From positions 1 through 5,925 of the forward strand of contig DAOWCM010000143.1 in the NCBI GenBank assembly GCA_030639555.1: DNA of 5,925 bases. Reading direction: 5' to 3'. The DNA is from Candidatus Eiseniibacteriota bacterium. GTDB lineage: Bacteria > Joyebacterota > Joyebacteria > Joyebacterales > Joyebacteraceae. Below, piece by piece: positions 1 through 5,918 of the stretch (position 1 is the stretch's first letter; each line of letters opens with the position of its first letter). A program made the translations under genes and the position numbers. Below the pieces are notes generated by a model. That model did no database searches. It worked only from the letters and a program-made list of their open reading frames with translations, and was not told where the DNA came from.

Positions 1-63
1 GTTCACTACACCGACGAGCAGATCGGCGCGCAGCTGCGCGTGGCGTTCAGGGACAAGGTATAG
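1..63 (+). CDS. hdrA: C-terminal end of an HdrA-type heterodisulfide reductase subunit A (5' partial)
   Basis: Frame 1 is open from the window edge to a TAG at 61-63 and gives 20 residues, VHYTDEQIGAQLRVAFRDKV. The (H)(Y/F)TDEQI.AQ pattern is the usual extreme C-terminus of bacterial HdrA, just after its last ferredoxin cluster (typically ...HFTDEQI.AQI...). HdrA is the FAD and iron-sulfur subunit that bifurcates electrons in Hdr complexes. The next gene is MvhD, the usual neighbour and electron-transfer partner of HdrA, which supports the call. Only the tail is visible, so cofactor motifs and any selenocysteine in this subunit cannot be assessed. Family recognition rests on one short motif plus context. 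Confidence 0.7.
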   Translation, partial: VHYTDEQIGAQLRVAFRDKV

Positions 64-135
64 AAGCAGGATCCGGCGGCAGGACCGGTAGCGGGGCGCG
101 GGACCATCGCGCTAGGACACAGACGGGACCCATCG

Positions 136-981
136 ATGAGCGACACGTATAGTCCGAAGATAATCGCCTACTGCTGCTACTGGTGAGCGTACGGCGCTGC
201 CGACCTCGCCGGTGTGGCGAGGCTCCAGTATCCGCCGGACGTCCGAGTGGTCAGAGTGATGTGCTCCGGCCGGGTCGACCCCGTGCTCATCATGGAGTCG
301 TTCTGCTCCGGCGCCGACGGCGTCATGGTGGGCGCGTGCCTCAAGGGCGAGTGCCACTACTCGATAGGTAATCTCCAGGCCGAGGGCAAGGTGGAAGTGA
401 CCAGGAGGGTCCTCAGTAGAATCGGGCTCAATCCCGAGCGGCTTGTCCTCAGGATGATGTCGAGCGCGCAGGGCGGCCGCTTCGTCGAGTACGTGACGAG
501 CTTCCAGGAGACGGTGGCGGAACTCGGCCCGCTGGGCTCGAGTGAAGGTGTGACAGGCGCGGAACTCGAGCTCAGGCTGACCGCGGCTCTGAACGCCGTC
601 AGTGATAAGAAGCTCAGGTGGGTCGAGGGGAAGTGGGTCGAGTTCCAGCAGGACGGCAACCTCTACGGTGAGGTCTTCACCCTCCACGAGCTCGGACGCA
701 TGTACGAGGAGGTCGTTCTGGACGAGTGCGCTCTTCAGGAGATCCGCCTGCGCCTCGAGGGGCGTCCGCAGACCGCCCTGGCGCTGTCGCGTGGGATGCG
801 CATCCCCGCCTACAAGGTGCTCAGGCACCTGGCCGATCTAAGGCGCATGGGCTTCGTGGCGCTCGGAGCAACCGCGTCGGGCGAGCCGCTTTGGAGCGCG
901 GCTGTGACACGCGAACGGCACCGCGCGTCCGGAAAAGACGTGAGACAGGCCGCAACCGGGAGTGCCCGTGGCCAGGACTGA
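136..981 (+). CDS. mvhD: MvhD-family hydrogenase/Hdr iron-sulfur (delta) subunit, selenocysteine-containing, with C-terminal winged-helix-like extension
   Basis: The product is 281 residues if the TGA at 184-186 is read as selenocysteine (Sec17). The ATG at 136 has a weak GGGA Shine-Dalgarno at 125-128. The N-terminus matches MvhD: SPKIIAYCCYW-U-AYGAADLAG, where the family has CCxWC, then VMCSGRVDP (residues 41-49) and GACLKGECHY (66-75). The candidate [2Fe-2S] or redox residues are Cys13, Cys14, Sec17, Cys43, Cys68 and Cys73. MvhD passes electrons from a hydrogenase or other dehydrogenase to HdrA in the cytoplasm. The core ends near residue 132, as in ordinary MvhD of about 140 residues. Residues about 150-255 are an extension whose part at 198-243 looks like a winged helix (ALALSRGMRIPAYKVLRHLA). 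Cysteine and surrounding motif conservation continues across the TGA in the same frame, so this is neither a pseudogene nor a GTG-214 start, which would delete CCxWU. The gene overlaps the next by 14 nt. A sequencing error in a Cys codon (TGC to TGA) is the main alternative, but the hairpin after it argues against that. Confidence 0.88.
184..186 (+). other. In-frame UGA probably recoded as selenocysteine (Sec17 of MvhD)
   Basis: The TGA interrupts an otherwise continuous MvhD reading frame between Trp16 and Ala18. It lies at the third cysteine of the family CCxxC motif and creates a CxxU pair with Cys14. Cys-to-Sec exchange at a redox ligand is the standard signature of a selenoprotein. The methanogen homologue VhuD is a known selenoprotein, and Sec-containing MvhD/FrhD-type delta subunits have been reported in bacteria. 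No selA, selB, selC or selD gene lies in this window, so the host's ability to insert Sec is inferred. Confidence 0.85.
204..222 (+). promoter_or_regulatory. Putative bacterial SECIS hairpin for the UGA at 184-186
   Basis: CCTCGCC (204-210) pairs perfectly with GGCGAGG (216-222) around the 5-nt loop GGTGT (211-215). The apical loop starts 24 nt after the UGA and opens with two G residues. This fits bacterial SECIS elements, which lie inside the coding region just downstream of the UGA, at roughly 16-37 nt to the loop, with a G at the start of the loop for SelB binding. A weaker lower stem is possible between CGGCG (192-196) and CGCCG (233-237). Pairing was read by eye; no folding energy was computed. 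Confidence 0.8.
958..962 (+). promoter_or_regulatory. Ribosome binding site GGGAG that decides the start of the HdrA/GltD gene
   Basis: GGGAG lies 5 nt before the GTG at 968-970. A second in-frame GTG at 962-964 overlaps this Shine-Dalgarno motif and would leave no usable spacing, so 968 is the better start. The difference is two residues. The site lies inside the 3' end of the MvhD gene, which implies coupled translation. Confidence 0.6.
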
Positions 982-2701
982 GACAGAAAGGCGCGAGACC
1001 GCGAGCGGCGCCGGACGCGAGGGAGGACAATCCGTTCTCGTGGTCGGTGGCGACATCGCCGCGCTCGAAGCGGCGCTCGATCTCGCCGACGGAGGCGCCG
1101 AGGTTCATCTGGTCGAGAAGGCACCATTCCTGGGTGGCTCGCTCACGCAGCGCGCGACCTTCCCCGATTCCGGTGTGCCGGCATACTGCCGTGCCATCTC
1201 CATGATCAGAGCCGCGCGAAGCCACCCGCGGATCCACGTGATGACCTCGACCGGCGTATCTGGTGTCTCCAGTCTCGAGGAGGGGTTCGAGGCGACACTC
1301 AGGACGGGCCCGACGCGCGTCACCGAGGACTGCGATGACTGCGGGGCGTGTGTCCTCGTGTGCCCTATCAAGCCGTACGACCGCTTCAACGAGGGGCTGA
1401 CGCTCCGGACCGCCATCGACTGGCCGAGTTCGCCGTTCCATGAGGCCAGGCCCAACATCGAGCTCGAGACACCCGCGTGTCAGGAGGCATGTCCTGTCCA
1501 CATAGACATCAGGCGCTACGTCGGGCTCATCGCGGAGGGGAGCTACCAGGAGGCGCTCGCCGTCGTCCGCGAGCGCAACCCGCTCCCGGCGATTTGCGGA
1601 AGAGTGTGTAACCACCCCTGCGAGGACGCGTGCAACAGGGGGCGGCAGGACCAGCCGCTCTCGATCGACGCGCTCAAGCGGTTCGTCACCGATCACGAGG
1701 TTACGTTGCGCAGTGAGGGCAAGCTCACCTGGCCCACGCCTCCCAGGAAGACGCGGAAGGAGAAGGTGGCCGTCGTCGGGGCCGGCCCCGCCGGGCTCAC
1801 GGTAGCGCACGACCTTGCCCTGGCGGGCTTCACGCCCACGGTCTTCGAGGCATCGCCCGTGCCCGGCGGGATGCTCCATCTCGGTATCCCCGAGTACAGG
1901 CTCCCGCGTGACGTCATAGAACTCGAGGTGGAGTACATTACGAACCTCGGTGTGGAGATCCTCTACGATACGCGCGTTGGCCCGGACCTGACGCTGGAGG
2001 ATCTCAAGAAGAAGGGGTACAAGGCCATCTTCCTCGGCATCGGCGCCCACAAGGGCCTCAAGCTCAAGGTGCCCGGCGAGGACGAGTTCGAGGGGTTCAT
2101 GGACTGCATCATCTTTCTCCGACAGGTCAATCTGGGCAACCACGAGAAGCCGGGCGACAAGGTCATTGTCATAGGCGGCGGCAACTCCGCCATCGACGCG
2201 GCGCGCACGGCGCTCCGCGTCGGGTGCGAGGAGGTTCACATCGTCTACCGGCGCTCCATCAAGGAGATGCCCGCGAACCCGTGGGAGATCGAGGCGGCTC
2301 AGGAAGAGGGCGTCAAGATCAGCTACCTCGCTGCCCCCGCCCGCATACTCGGGGAGAGCGGGAAGGTCGTCGGAATGGAGTGCGTGAAGATGCAGTTGGG
2401 CAAGCTGGACGCTAGCGGGAGACGCAGGCCCGTGCCGATCGAGGGCTCGGAGTTCGTCATCGACGCCGACGTCATCGTCCCCGCCATCAGCCAGCGTCCC
2501 GACATCTCCTTCCTGCCCGACGACACCGAGCTTGAGATCTCCAGATGGGACTCGTTCGTCATCGATGAGTCGAACGGTGCGACCAACGTCCCGGGGATCT
2601 TCTCGGGTGGCGACGCCGTCACCGGGCCCTCGACCGTGATATGGGCCATCGAGGCCGGCCACCGAGCGGCCAGAGGCATCATCGACTACCTCGCGGAGTG
2701 A
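968..2701 (+). CDS. HdrA N-terminal half fused to a GltD/NfnB-like NAD(P)H:FAD oxidoreductase module
   Basis: 577 residues from GTG 968. Residues 21-165 look like the first half of HdrA: a Rossmann strand SVLVVGGDIAALEAALDL, LVEKAPFLGGSLTQ, then a [4Fe-4S] motif C122xxC125xxC128xxxC132P and NEGLTLRTAIDWP, which aligns with the HdrA ferredoxin insert. From about 168 the chain becomes GltD-like: CQEACPVHIDI (171-181) and CGRVCNHPCEDAC (210-222) for Fe-S clusters, an FAD site VVGAGPAG (269-276), a nucleotide site GGGNSAIDAAR (403-413) followed by VYRRSIKEMPA (426-436), and the terminal FAD motif GIFSGGDA (543-550). Known relatives (GltD, NfnB, dihydropyrimidine dehydrogenase N-domain) move electrons between NAD(P)H and Fe-S/FAD partners. 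The inferred role is the NAD(P)H-exchanging arm of the Hdr complex. The HdrA part is degenerate: the GxGxxG has Asp29 and Ala32 in place of glycines, and the usual DCSxC motif is reduced to one Cys (Cys74). The protein stops where relatives continue into the CLxC tail now found at the start of the next gene. Plain annotation as a glutamate synthase small subunit would be misleading, since no GltB-like glutamate synthase is present. Confidence 0.85.
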   Translation: MARTETERRETASGAGREGGQSVLVVGGDIAALEAALDLADGGAEVHLVEKAPFLGGSLTQRATFPDSGVPAYCRAISMIRAARSHPRIHVMTSTGVSGVSSLEEGFEATLRTGPTRVTEDCDDCGACVLVCPIKPYDRFNEGLTLRTAIDWPSSPFHEARPNIELETPACQEACPVHIDIRRYVGLIAEGSYQEALAVVRERNPLPAICGRVCNHPCEDACNRGRQDQPLSIDALKRFVTDHEVTLRSEGKLTWPTPPRKTRKEKVAVVGAGPAGLTVAHDLALAGFTPTVFEASPVPGGMLHLGIPEYRLPRDVIELEVEYITNLGVEILYDTRVGPDLTLEDLKKKGYKAIFLGIGAHKGLKLKVPGEDEFEGFMDCIIFLRQVNLGNHEKPGDKVIVIGGGNSAIDAARTALRVGCEEVHIVYRRSIKEMPANPWEIEAAQEEGVKISYLAAPARILGESGKVVGMECVKMQLGKLDASGRRRPVPIEGSEFVIDADVIVPAISQRPDISFLPDDTELEISRWDSFVIDESNGATNVPGIFSGGDAVTGPSTVIWAIEAGHRAARGIIDYLAE

Positions 2702-2702
2702 C

Positions 2703-5120
2703 ATGAAGAAGCCGAAGTTCATACCCGAGTTCGACGATATACCGACGCCCCGCACGAAGATGCCGGAGCTCGCGCTCGAAGAGCGCCATCTGAGCTTCGC
2801 GGAGGTCGATCTTGGTTTCGACGAGGAACTGGCTCTCGCCGAAGCTGCCAGGTGCCTGAGCTGCAGGCGCTGCATCGGGTGTGGCCTGTGCCTGGCGGAG
2901 TGTGACCGCGACGCCATCATCTACGACCAGAAGCCGGAGGTCGCGAGGATTACGTTTGACGAGATCGTGATCGCGACGGGTTCGTCCTCCTTCGACGCGT
3001 CCAGGAAGCCCGAGCTGGGGTATGAATCCGGCATGAACATCGTCACGACGGCGGAGCTCGAGAGGCTACTGAGCCCGACCGGCCCGTACGCCGGACTGCC
3101 GCTCCGGCCCGGCGACGGCATGTTCCCCCGACGCATCGCCTTCGTGCAGTGCGTGGGCTCCCGCGAGGAAGGGATCGGCGCGGACTACTGCTCGTCTACC
3201 TGCTGTACCGACGCGCTGGAGCTGGCCTCCCGCCTCCGTGAGAAGCTGGATGACGTCGCCATCACCATCTACCACAGGGGGATGCGGCCGGTCGGACGGC
3301 GCGGGGAGGAGCTCTGCCGCGCTGCCGAGAGGGGTGAGGGCCCCGCGCTCGTCATGGCGATGGTCACGGGAGTCGCCGGAAGCGATTGCGAAGGCCCCGT
3401 GACCGTGACGTATGACACCGGCGCGGGCGACACCAGGGAGGAGTTCGACCTCGTCGTTCTGTCGGTCGGACGCGGCGCATCGGACGCCACTCGCGGCCTG
3501 ACCCGGCGGTTACGTGTCGATGCGAACAAGTTCGGGTTCGTGTCCACCGATATGCTCGTGCCCGTCGCCACGAGCGCCGAGGGTGTGCTTGCCGCGGGCT
3601 CCTGCGTGCGTCCCGTGGATCACCTCGGCGCCGCGAACTCGGGGGCGGCAGCCGCGGCCGTGGCATCCAGAAGCGACGACTATGTGAAGTCGGGCGAGGT
3701 GAGAGAGGAGAAGGCTGCAGGCTTGGTCCCGGACGAGCTCAGCGGGACGCCGGCCGGCACTCCCGTACTCGTCTGTGTCTGCGAGCAGGGCCTAAGCGTC
3801 ACTGATCTCGAACCGGGAGAACTCGTTCGCGAGGTCGGCAAGCTTGACGGCGTCACGCTAGCGGTCAGTCTGACATTGGCCTGCGGCCACGATTCCCTGC
3901 GCCGCCTCCGTGATCTTGCCGGAGGCCTGAGCAACGCCCGGGTTCTTGTTGTCGGATGCTACCCACGCACGCACGGCGCGCTCCTGAAGGAGCGGCTGGC
4001 CGCACGGTTTCCCTCGGCGGGTGAGGTCGGTATGGTCGGCGTCGGCTCCGGGCTGACTGCATCCGAGGTCGCCTCACGAGTCGGTGAGAGGCTCGCCGGC
4101 CGGGAGGAGCGCAGGCCCCCCGCTGCGGCGCGGCCGGAGCAGCGAGTGCTCGTCGTGGGAGGCGGACTGGCCGGCCTGACCGCGGCAGGGGAGGTGGCCG
4201 CGCACGGCGTTCCCGTCACACTGGTCGAGCCTTCGGACTCGCTGGGAGGAACGGCGCCGCTCCAGGTCGCGTCCGACCCCGATCTCTGCGCACGGTGGAG
4301 CGCCCTTGCGGAGGGCGTGTCGTCCAATCCGCTTATCGATGTGCGGCTGGACTCGACGGTCTCCGCGATTGAGCCGGCTGAAGGGGGCTTCGTCCCGACG
4401 ATCGACGGTCCCGGCTCCGGTCCGAAGGTCGCACACGGTGTCCTGATCGCCTCCACCGGTGCGACCGACTACACACCGCCCGGCCGCGCCGGTTCAGGAA
4501 GCGGTTCCGTACTGACACAGGCCGAACTGGCAGCTTCACTCGGCGCTGGGGGGACCGGTCGGGGGAAGGTCGTGATGATCCAGTGCGTCGGGTCAAGGAA
4601 CGACGAGCATCCGTACTGCAGCAGAACGTGCTGCGCGGACGCGCTCCGAAACGCCCTGCGACTGAAGAAAGAGGATCCCGAGTGCGAGGTAACGATCCTG
4701 CACAGGGGCATTCGAGTGTGGGGATTCGACGAGGAGCTTCTCTCGGAGGCCATCGACCAGGGCGTCGACCTCGTCGAGGTCGCGGCCCAGGTCGAGGTCG
4801 CTGAGGACGGGAAGCCCGCCGTGAGCGCCACTGACAGCGGTGGTGAGGCGGTCGCTCTCGAGCCCGACCTCGTCGTTCTCTCGACAGGAATCGAGCCGTC
4901 CGCGGCGACGGCCCAGCTGGCCGGAATCGCCGGAGTGGAGCTCGCCTCCGACGGCTTCTTCACCTGCACAGGCGCTGTCGCGAGCGCGAAGGGTGTCCTT
5001 CACATCTACGCGTGCGGCCGAGCCTGTGGTCCGACCGCCGTGCGTGAGCGTGTCCTGCAAGCCCAGGCCGCAGCGGGCAAGGCATGCCTGCTCTTGAAGA
5101 GGGGGTACGATGAAGCTTAG
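2703..5120 (+). CDS. Large HdrA-like flavoprotein: GltD tail plus HdrA C-half, followed by a second HdrA-like unit
   Basis: 805 residues. ATG 2703 lies 1 nt after the previous TGA, with GGAG at 2695-2698. Residues 20-54 (MPELALEERHLSFAEVDLGF...CLSC) are the usual tail of GltD-type proteins. Next is a ferredoxin motif C57xxC60xxC63xxxC67, then the second half of HdrA: VIATGSSSFDASRKPELGY (89-107), VQCVGSRE (148-155), YCSSTCC (162-168) and a C-terminal FAD-type segment GVLAAGSC (294-301). A second unit starts near 354 with an HdrA N-terminal-domain remnant (VCVCEQG, then VVGCYPRTH at 416-424). It continues with an intact Rossmann motif VLVVGGGLAGL (482-492), IQCVGSRND (626-634), YCSRTCC (638-644) and HIYACGRACGP (767-777). 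This second unit lacks the ferredoxin insert found between the Rossmann and VATG-type segments of HdrA. HdrA proteins are cytoplasmic FAD/Fe-S subunits that split electron pairs between acceptors. The protein probably forms a complex with the preceding protein and MvhD. Partner HdrB/HdrC genes are not in view, so the substrate is unknown. Confidence 0.85.
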   Translation: MKKPKFIPEFDDIPTPRTKMPELALEERHLSFAEVDLGFDEELALAEAARCLSCRRCIGCGLCLAECDRDAIIYDQKPEVARITFDEIVIATGSSSFDASRKPELGYESGMNIVTTAELERLLSPTGPYAGLPLRPGDGMFPRRIAFVQCVGSREEGIGADYCSSTCCTDALELASRLREKLDDVAITIYHRGMRPVGRRGEELCRAAERGEGPALVMAMVTGVAGSDCEGPVTVTYDTGAGDTREEFDLVVLSVGRGASDATRGLTRRLRVDANKFGFVSTDMLVPVATSAEGVLAAGSCVRPVDHLGAANSGAAAAAVASRSDDYVKSGEVREEKAAGLVPDELSGTPAGTPVLVCVCEQGLSVTDLEPGELVREVGKLDGVTLAVSLTLACGHDSLRRLRDLAGGLSNARVLVVGCYPRTHGALLKERLAARFPSAGEVGMVGVGSGLTASEVASRVGERLAGREERRPPAAARPEQRVLVVGGGLAGLTAAGEVAAHGVPVTLVEPSDSLGGTAPLQVASDPDLCARWSALAEGVSSNPLIDVRLDSTVSAIEPAEGGFVPTIDGPGSGPKVAHGVLIASTGATDYTPPGRAGSGSGSVLTQAELAASLGAGGTGRGKVVMIQCVGSRNDEHPYCSRTCCADALRNALRLKKEDPECEVTILHRGIRVWGFDEELLSEAIDQGVDLVEVAAQVEVAEDGKPAVSATDSGGEAVALEPDLVVLSTGIEPSAATAQLAGIAGVELASDGFFTCTGAVASAKGVLHIYACGRACGPTAVRERVLQAQAAAGKACLLLKRGYDEA

Positions 5121-5472
5121 GGAAGTGGCCGCGATCATCGGAGCCACGTTCATCAGCGGTGAAGAGCAGGCCGAGATGGAGATAATCAGCGTGTGCGCGT
5201 CCGATCTAATGAGCGACGTGCTCGCGTTCAGTTCGCCCAGGGTTCTTCTTCTCACGGGGCTCACGAACGCACAGTCCATAATGACCGCGGACGTCGCCGA
5301 CGTCGCGGCCGTCGCATACGTGCGCGGTAAGCGGCCCGAGAACGGTACGGTGGAGTTGGCGAAGCAGAAGGGCATCCCGGTTCTCGCGTGTGACCTCGCC
5401 ATGTTCGAGGCCTGCGGACGGATGTTCGCGCGTGGGCTTCTTCCTGGAAGCAGCGTCGAGGAGTCGCAATGA
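5110..5472 (+). CDS. Small DRTGG-domain-like protein
   Basis: 120 residues. ATG 5110 overlaps the previous stop (TAG 5118-5120) by 11 nt, with an AGAGGGGG Shine-Dalgarno region at 5098-5105. The pattern matches stand-alone DRTGG-family proteins: start MKLREVAAIIGATFISGEE, then VCASDLMSDVLAF (about residues 28-40), a central LLLTGLTNAQSIMTADVAD, VAYVRGKRPE, and the closing GIPVLACDLAMFEACGRMF. The literal DRTGG string is absent, as in many members. The domain occurs in phosphotransacetylase and CBS proteins as a putative ligand-binding or regulatory unit; its exact biochemistry is unsettled. There are no signal peptide or membrane segments. Similar proteins often sit with an anti-sigma-type ATPase near [FeFe]-hydrogenase or Hdr genes, and that is the arrangement here, suggesting a sensory or regulatory role for the redox complex. 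Confidence 0.72.
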   Translation: MKLREVAAIIGATFISGEEQAEMEIISVCASDLMSDVLAFSSPRVLLLTGLTNAQSIMTADVADVAAVAYVRGKRPENGTVELAKQKGIPVLACDLAMFEACGRMFARGLLPGSSVEESQ

Positions 5473-5909
5473 CCGGCGAGCGCGACATCGTACTGAAGGA
5501 GCAGTTCAGCGTCACCGGCCGCGACTTCGGGCGCGCGGGCACCGTGTCCACCACCATCAAGTCGAAGCTCAAGCAGATTGGTTTCTCGCCAGACGTGATC
5601 CGTCGCGTCGCCATAGCCACTTACGAAGCCGAGATAAACGTCGTGGTCTATGCCGACCGTGCGATAGTGACGTTCGAGGTGACCCCCACGGAGATAACCG
5701 TGACTCTCGAGGATCAGGGGAGAGGCATCGCTGACATCGAGCAGGCGATGCAGGAGGGCTTCTCCACCGCCACCGATGAGATCAGGGAGATGGGTTTCGG
5801 AGCGGGCATGGGTCTCCCGAACATCAAGAAGAACTCAGACGATTTCGAGGTGACATCGGAGGTCGGTGTGGGGACGACCGTGCGGATCAAGGTGCTGGCC
5901 CGTCAGTGA
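5469..5909 (+). CDS. Anti-sigma-factor-like ATP-binding protein (RsbW/HATPase_c family)
   Basis: 146 residues. ATG 5469 overlaps the preceding TGA in an ATGA junction, with GAGGAG at 5458-5463 placed 5 nt upstream. The GHKL ATPase boxes are clear: N-box EAEINV (residues 53-58, Glu53 and Asn57), G1 box DQGRGI (82-87) and G2 box GFGAGMGLPNIKKNSD (109-124), ending with the GVGTTVRI strand (133-140). There is no histidine phospho-acceptor domain, and the length fits the single-domain RsbW/SpoIIAB group of serine kinases/anti-sigma factors. Those proteins bind ATP and either hold a sigma factor or phosphorylate an STAS partner. No sigma factor or STAS gene is visible here. Pairing with the DRTGG-like gene suggests the two act together, perhaps in regulation or maturation of the redox enzymes; this is inferred from context only. 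Confidence 0.85.
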   Translation: MTGERDIVLKEQFSVTGRDFGRAGTVSTTIKSKLKQIGFSPDVIRRVAIATYEAEINVVVYADRAIVTFEVTPTEITVTLEDQGRGIADIEQAMQEGFSTATDEIREMGFGAGMGLPNIKKNSDDFEVTSEVGVGTTVRIKVLARQ

Positions 5910-5918
5910 GGTTCTGCG

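Noticed and set aside
89..114. Hairpin in the 64-135 gap (GCGCG 96-100 with CGCGC 108-112, or TAGCG 89-93 with CGCTA 110-114)
   Set aside because: No T-run follows, so it does not look like an intrinsic terminator. Short GC stems are expected by chance at this base composition. No convincing promoter boxes were seen in the gap either.
136..186. A 16-residue peptide or pseudogene ended by the TGA at 184
   Set aside because: The frame continues with family-conserved residues for 264 codons, and a SECIS-type hairpin follows, so recoding explains it better than gene decay.
214..981. Starting the MvhD gene at GTG 214 to avoid the TGA
   Set aside because: It would remove the conserved CCxWU/AYGAADLAG segment, which is in the same frame and clearly MvhD. 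GTG 214 also lies inside the hairpin loop and has no well-placed Shine-Dalgarno motif.
968..2701. Annotation as glutamate synthase small subunit (GltD) proper
   Set aside because: The reductase module is GltD-like, but the HdrA N-terminal half, the Hdr/MvhD neighbours and the absence of a GltB-type large subunit argue for a redox-complex role.
821..2920. 699-residue open frame on the minus strand across the HdrA/GltD gene
   Set aside because: It lies opposite a gene with clear FAD, NAD(P)H and Fe-S motifs, has low-complexity Arg/Asp/Leu-rich content with no recognisable motif, and is typical of antisense openness in GC-rich coding DNA.
4593..5402. 269-residue minus-strand open frame across the end of the HdrA-like gene and the DRTGG gene
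   Set aside because: It spans two well-supported plus-strand genes and their coupled junction, with no motif of its own.
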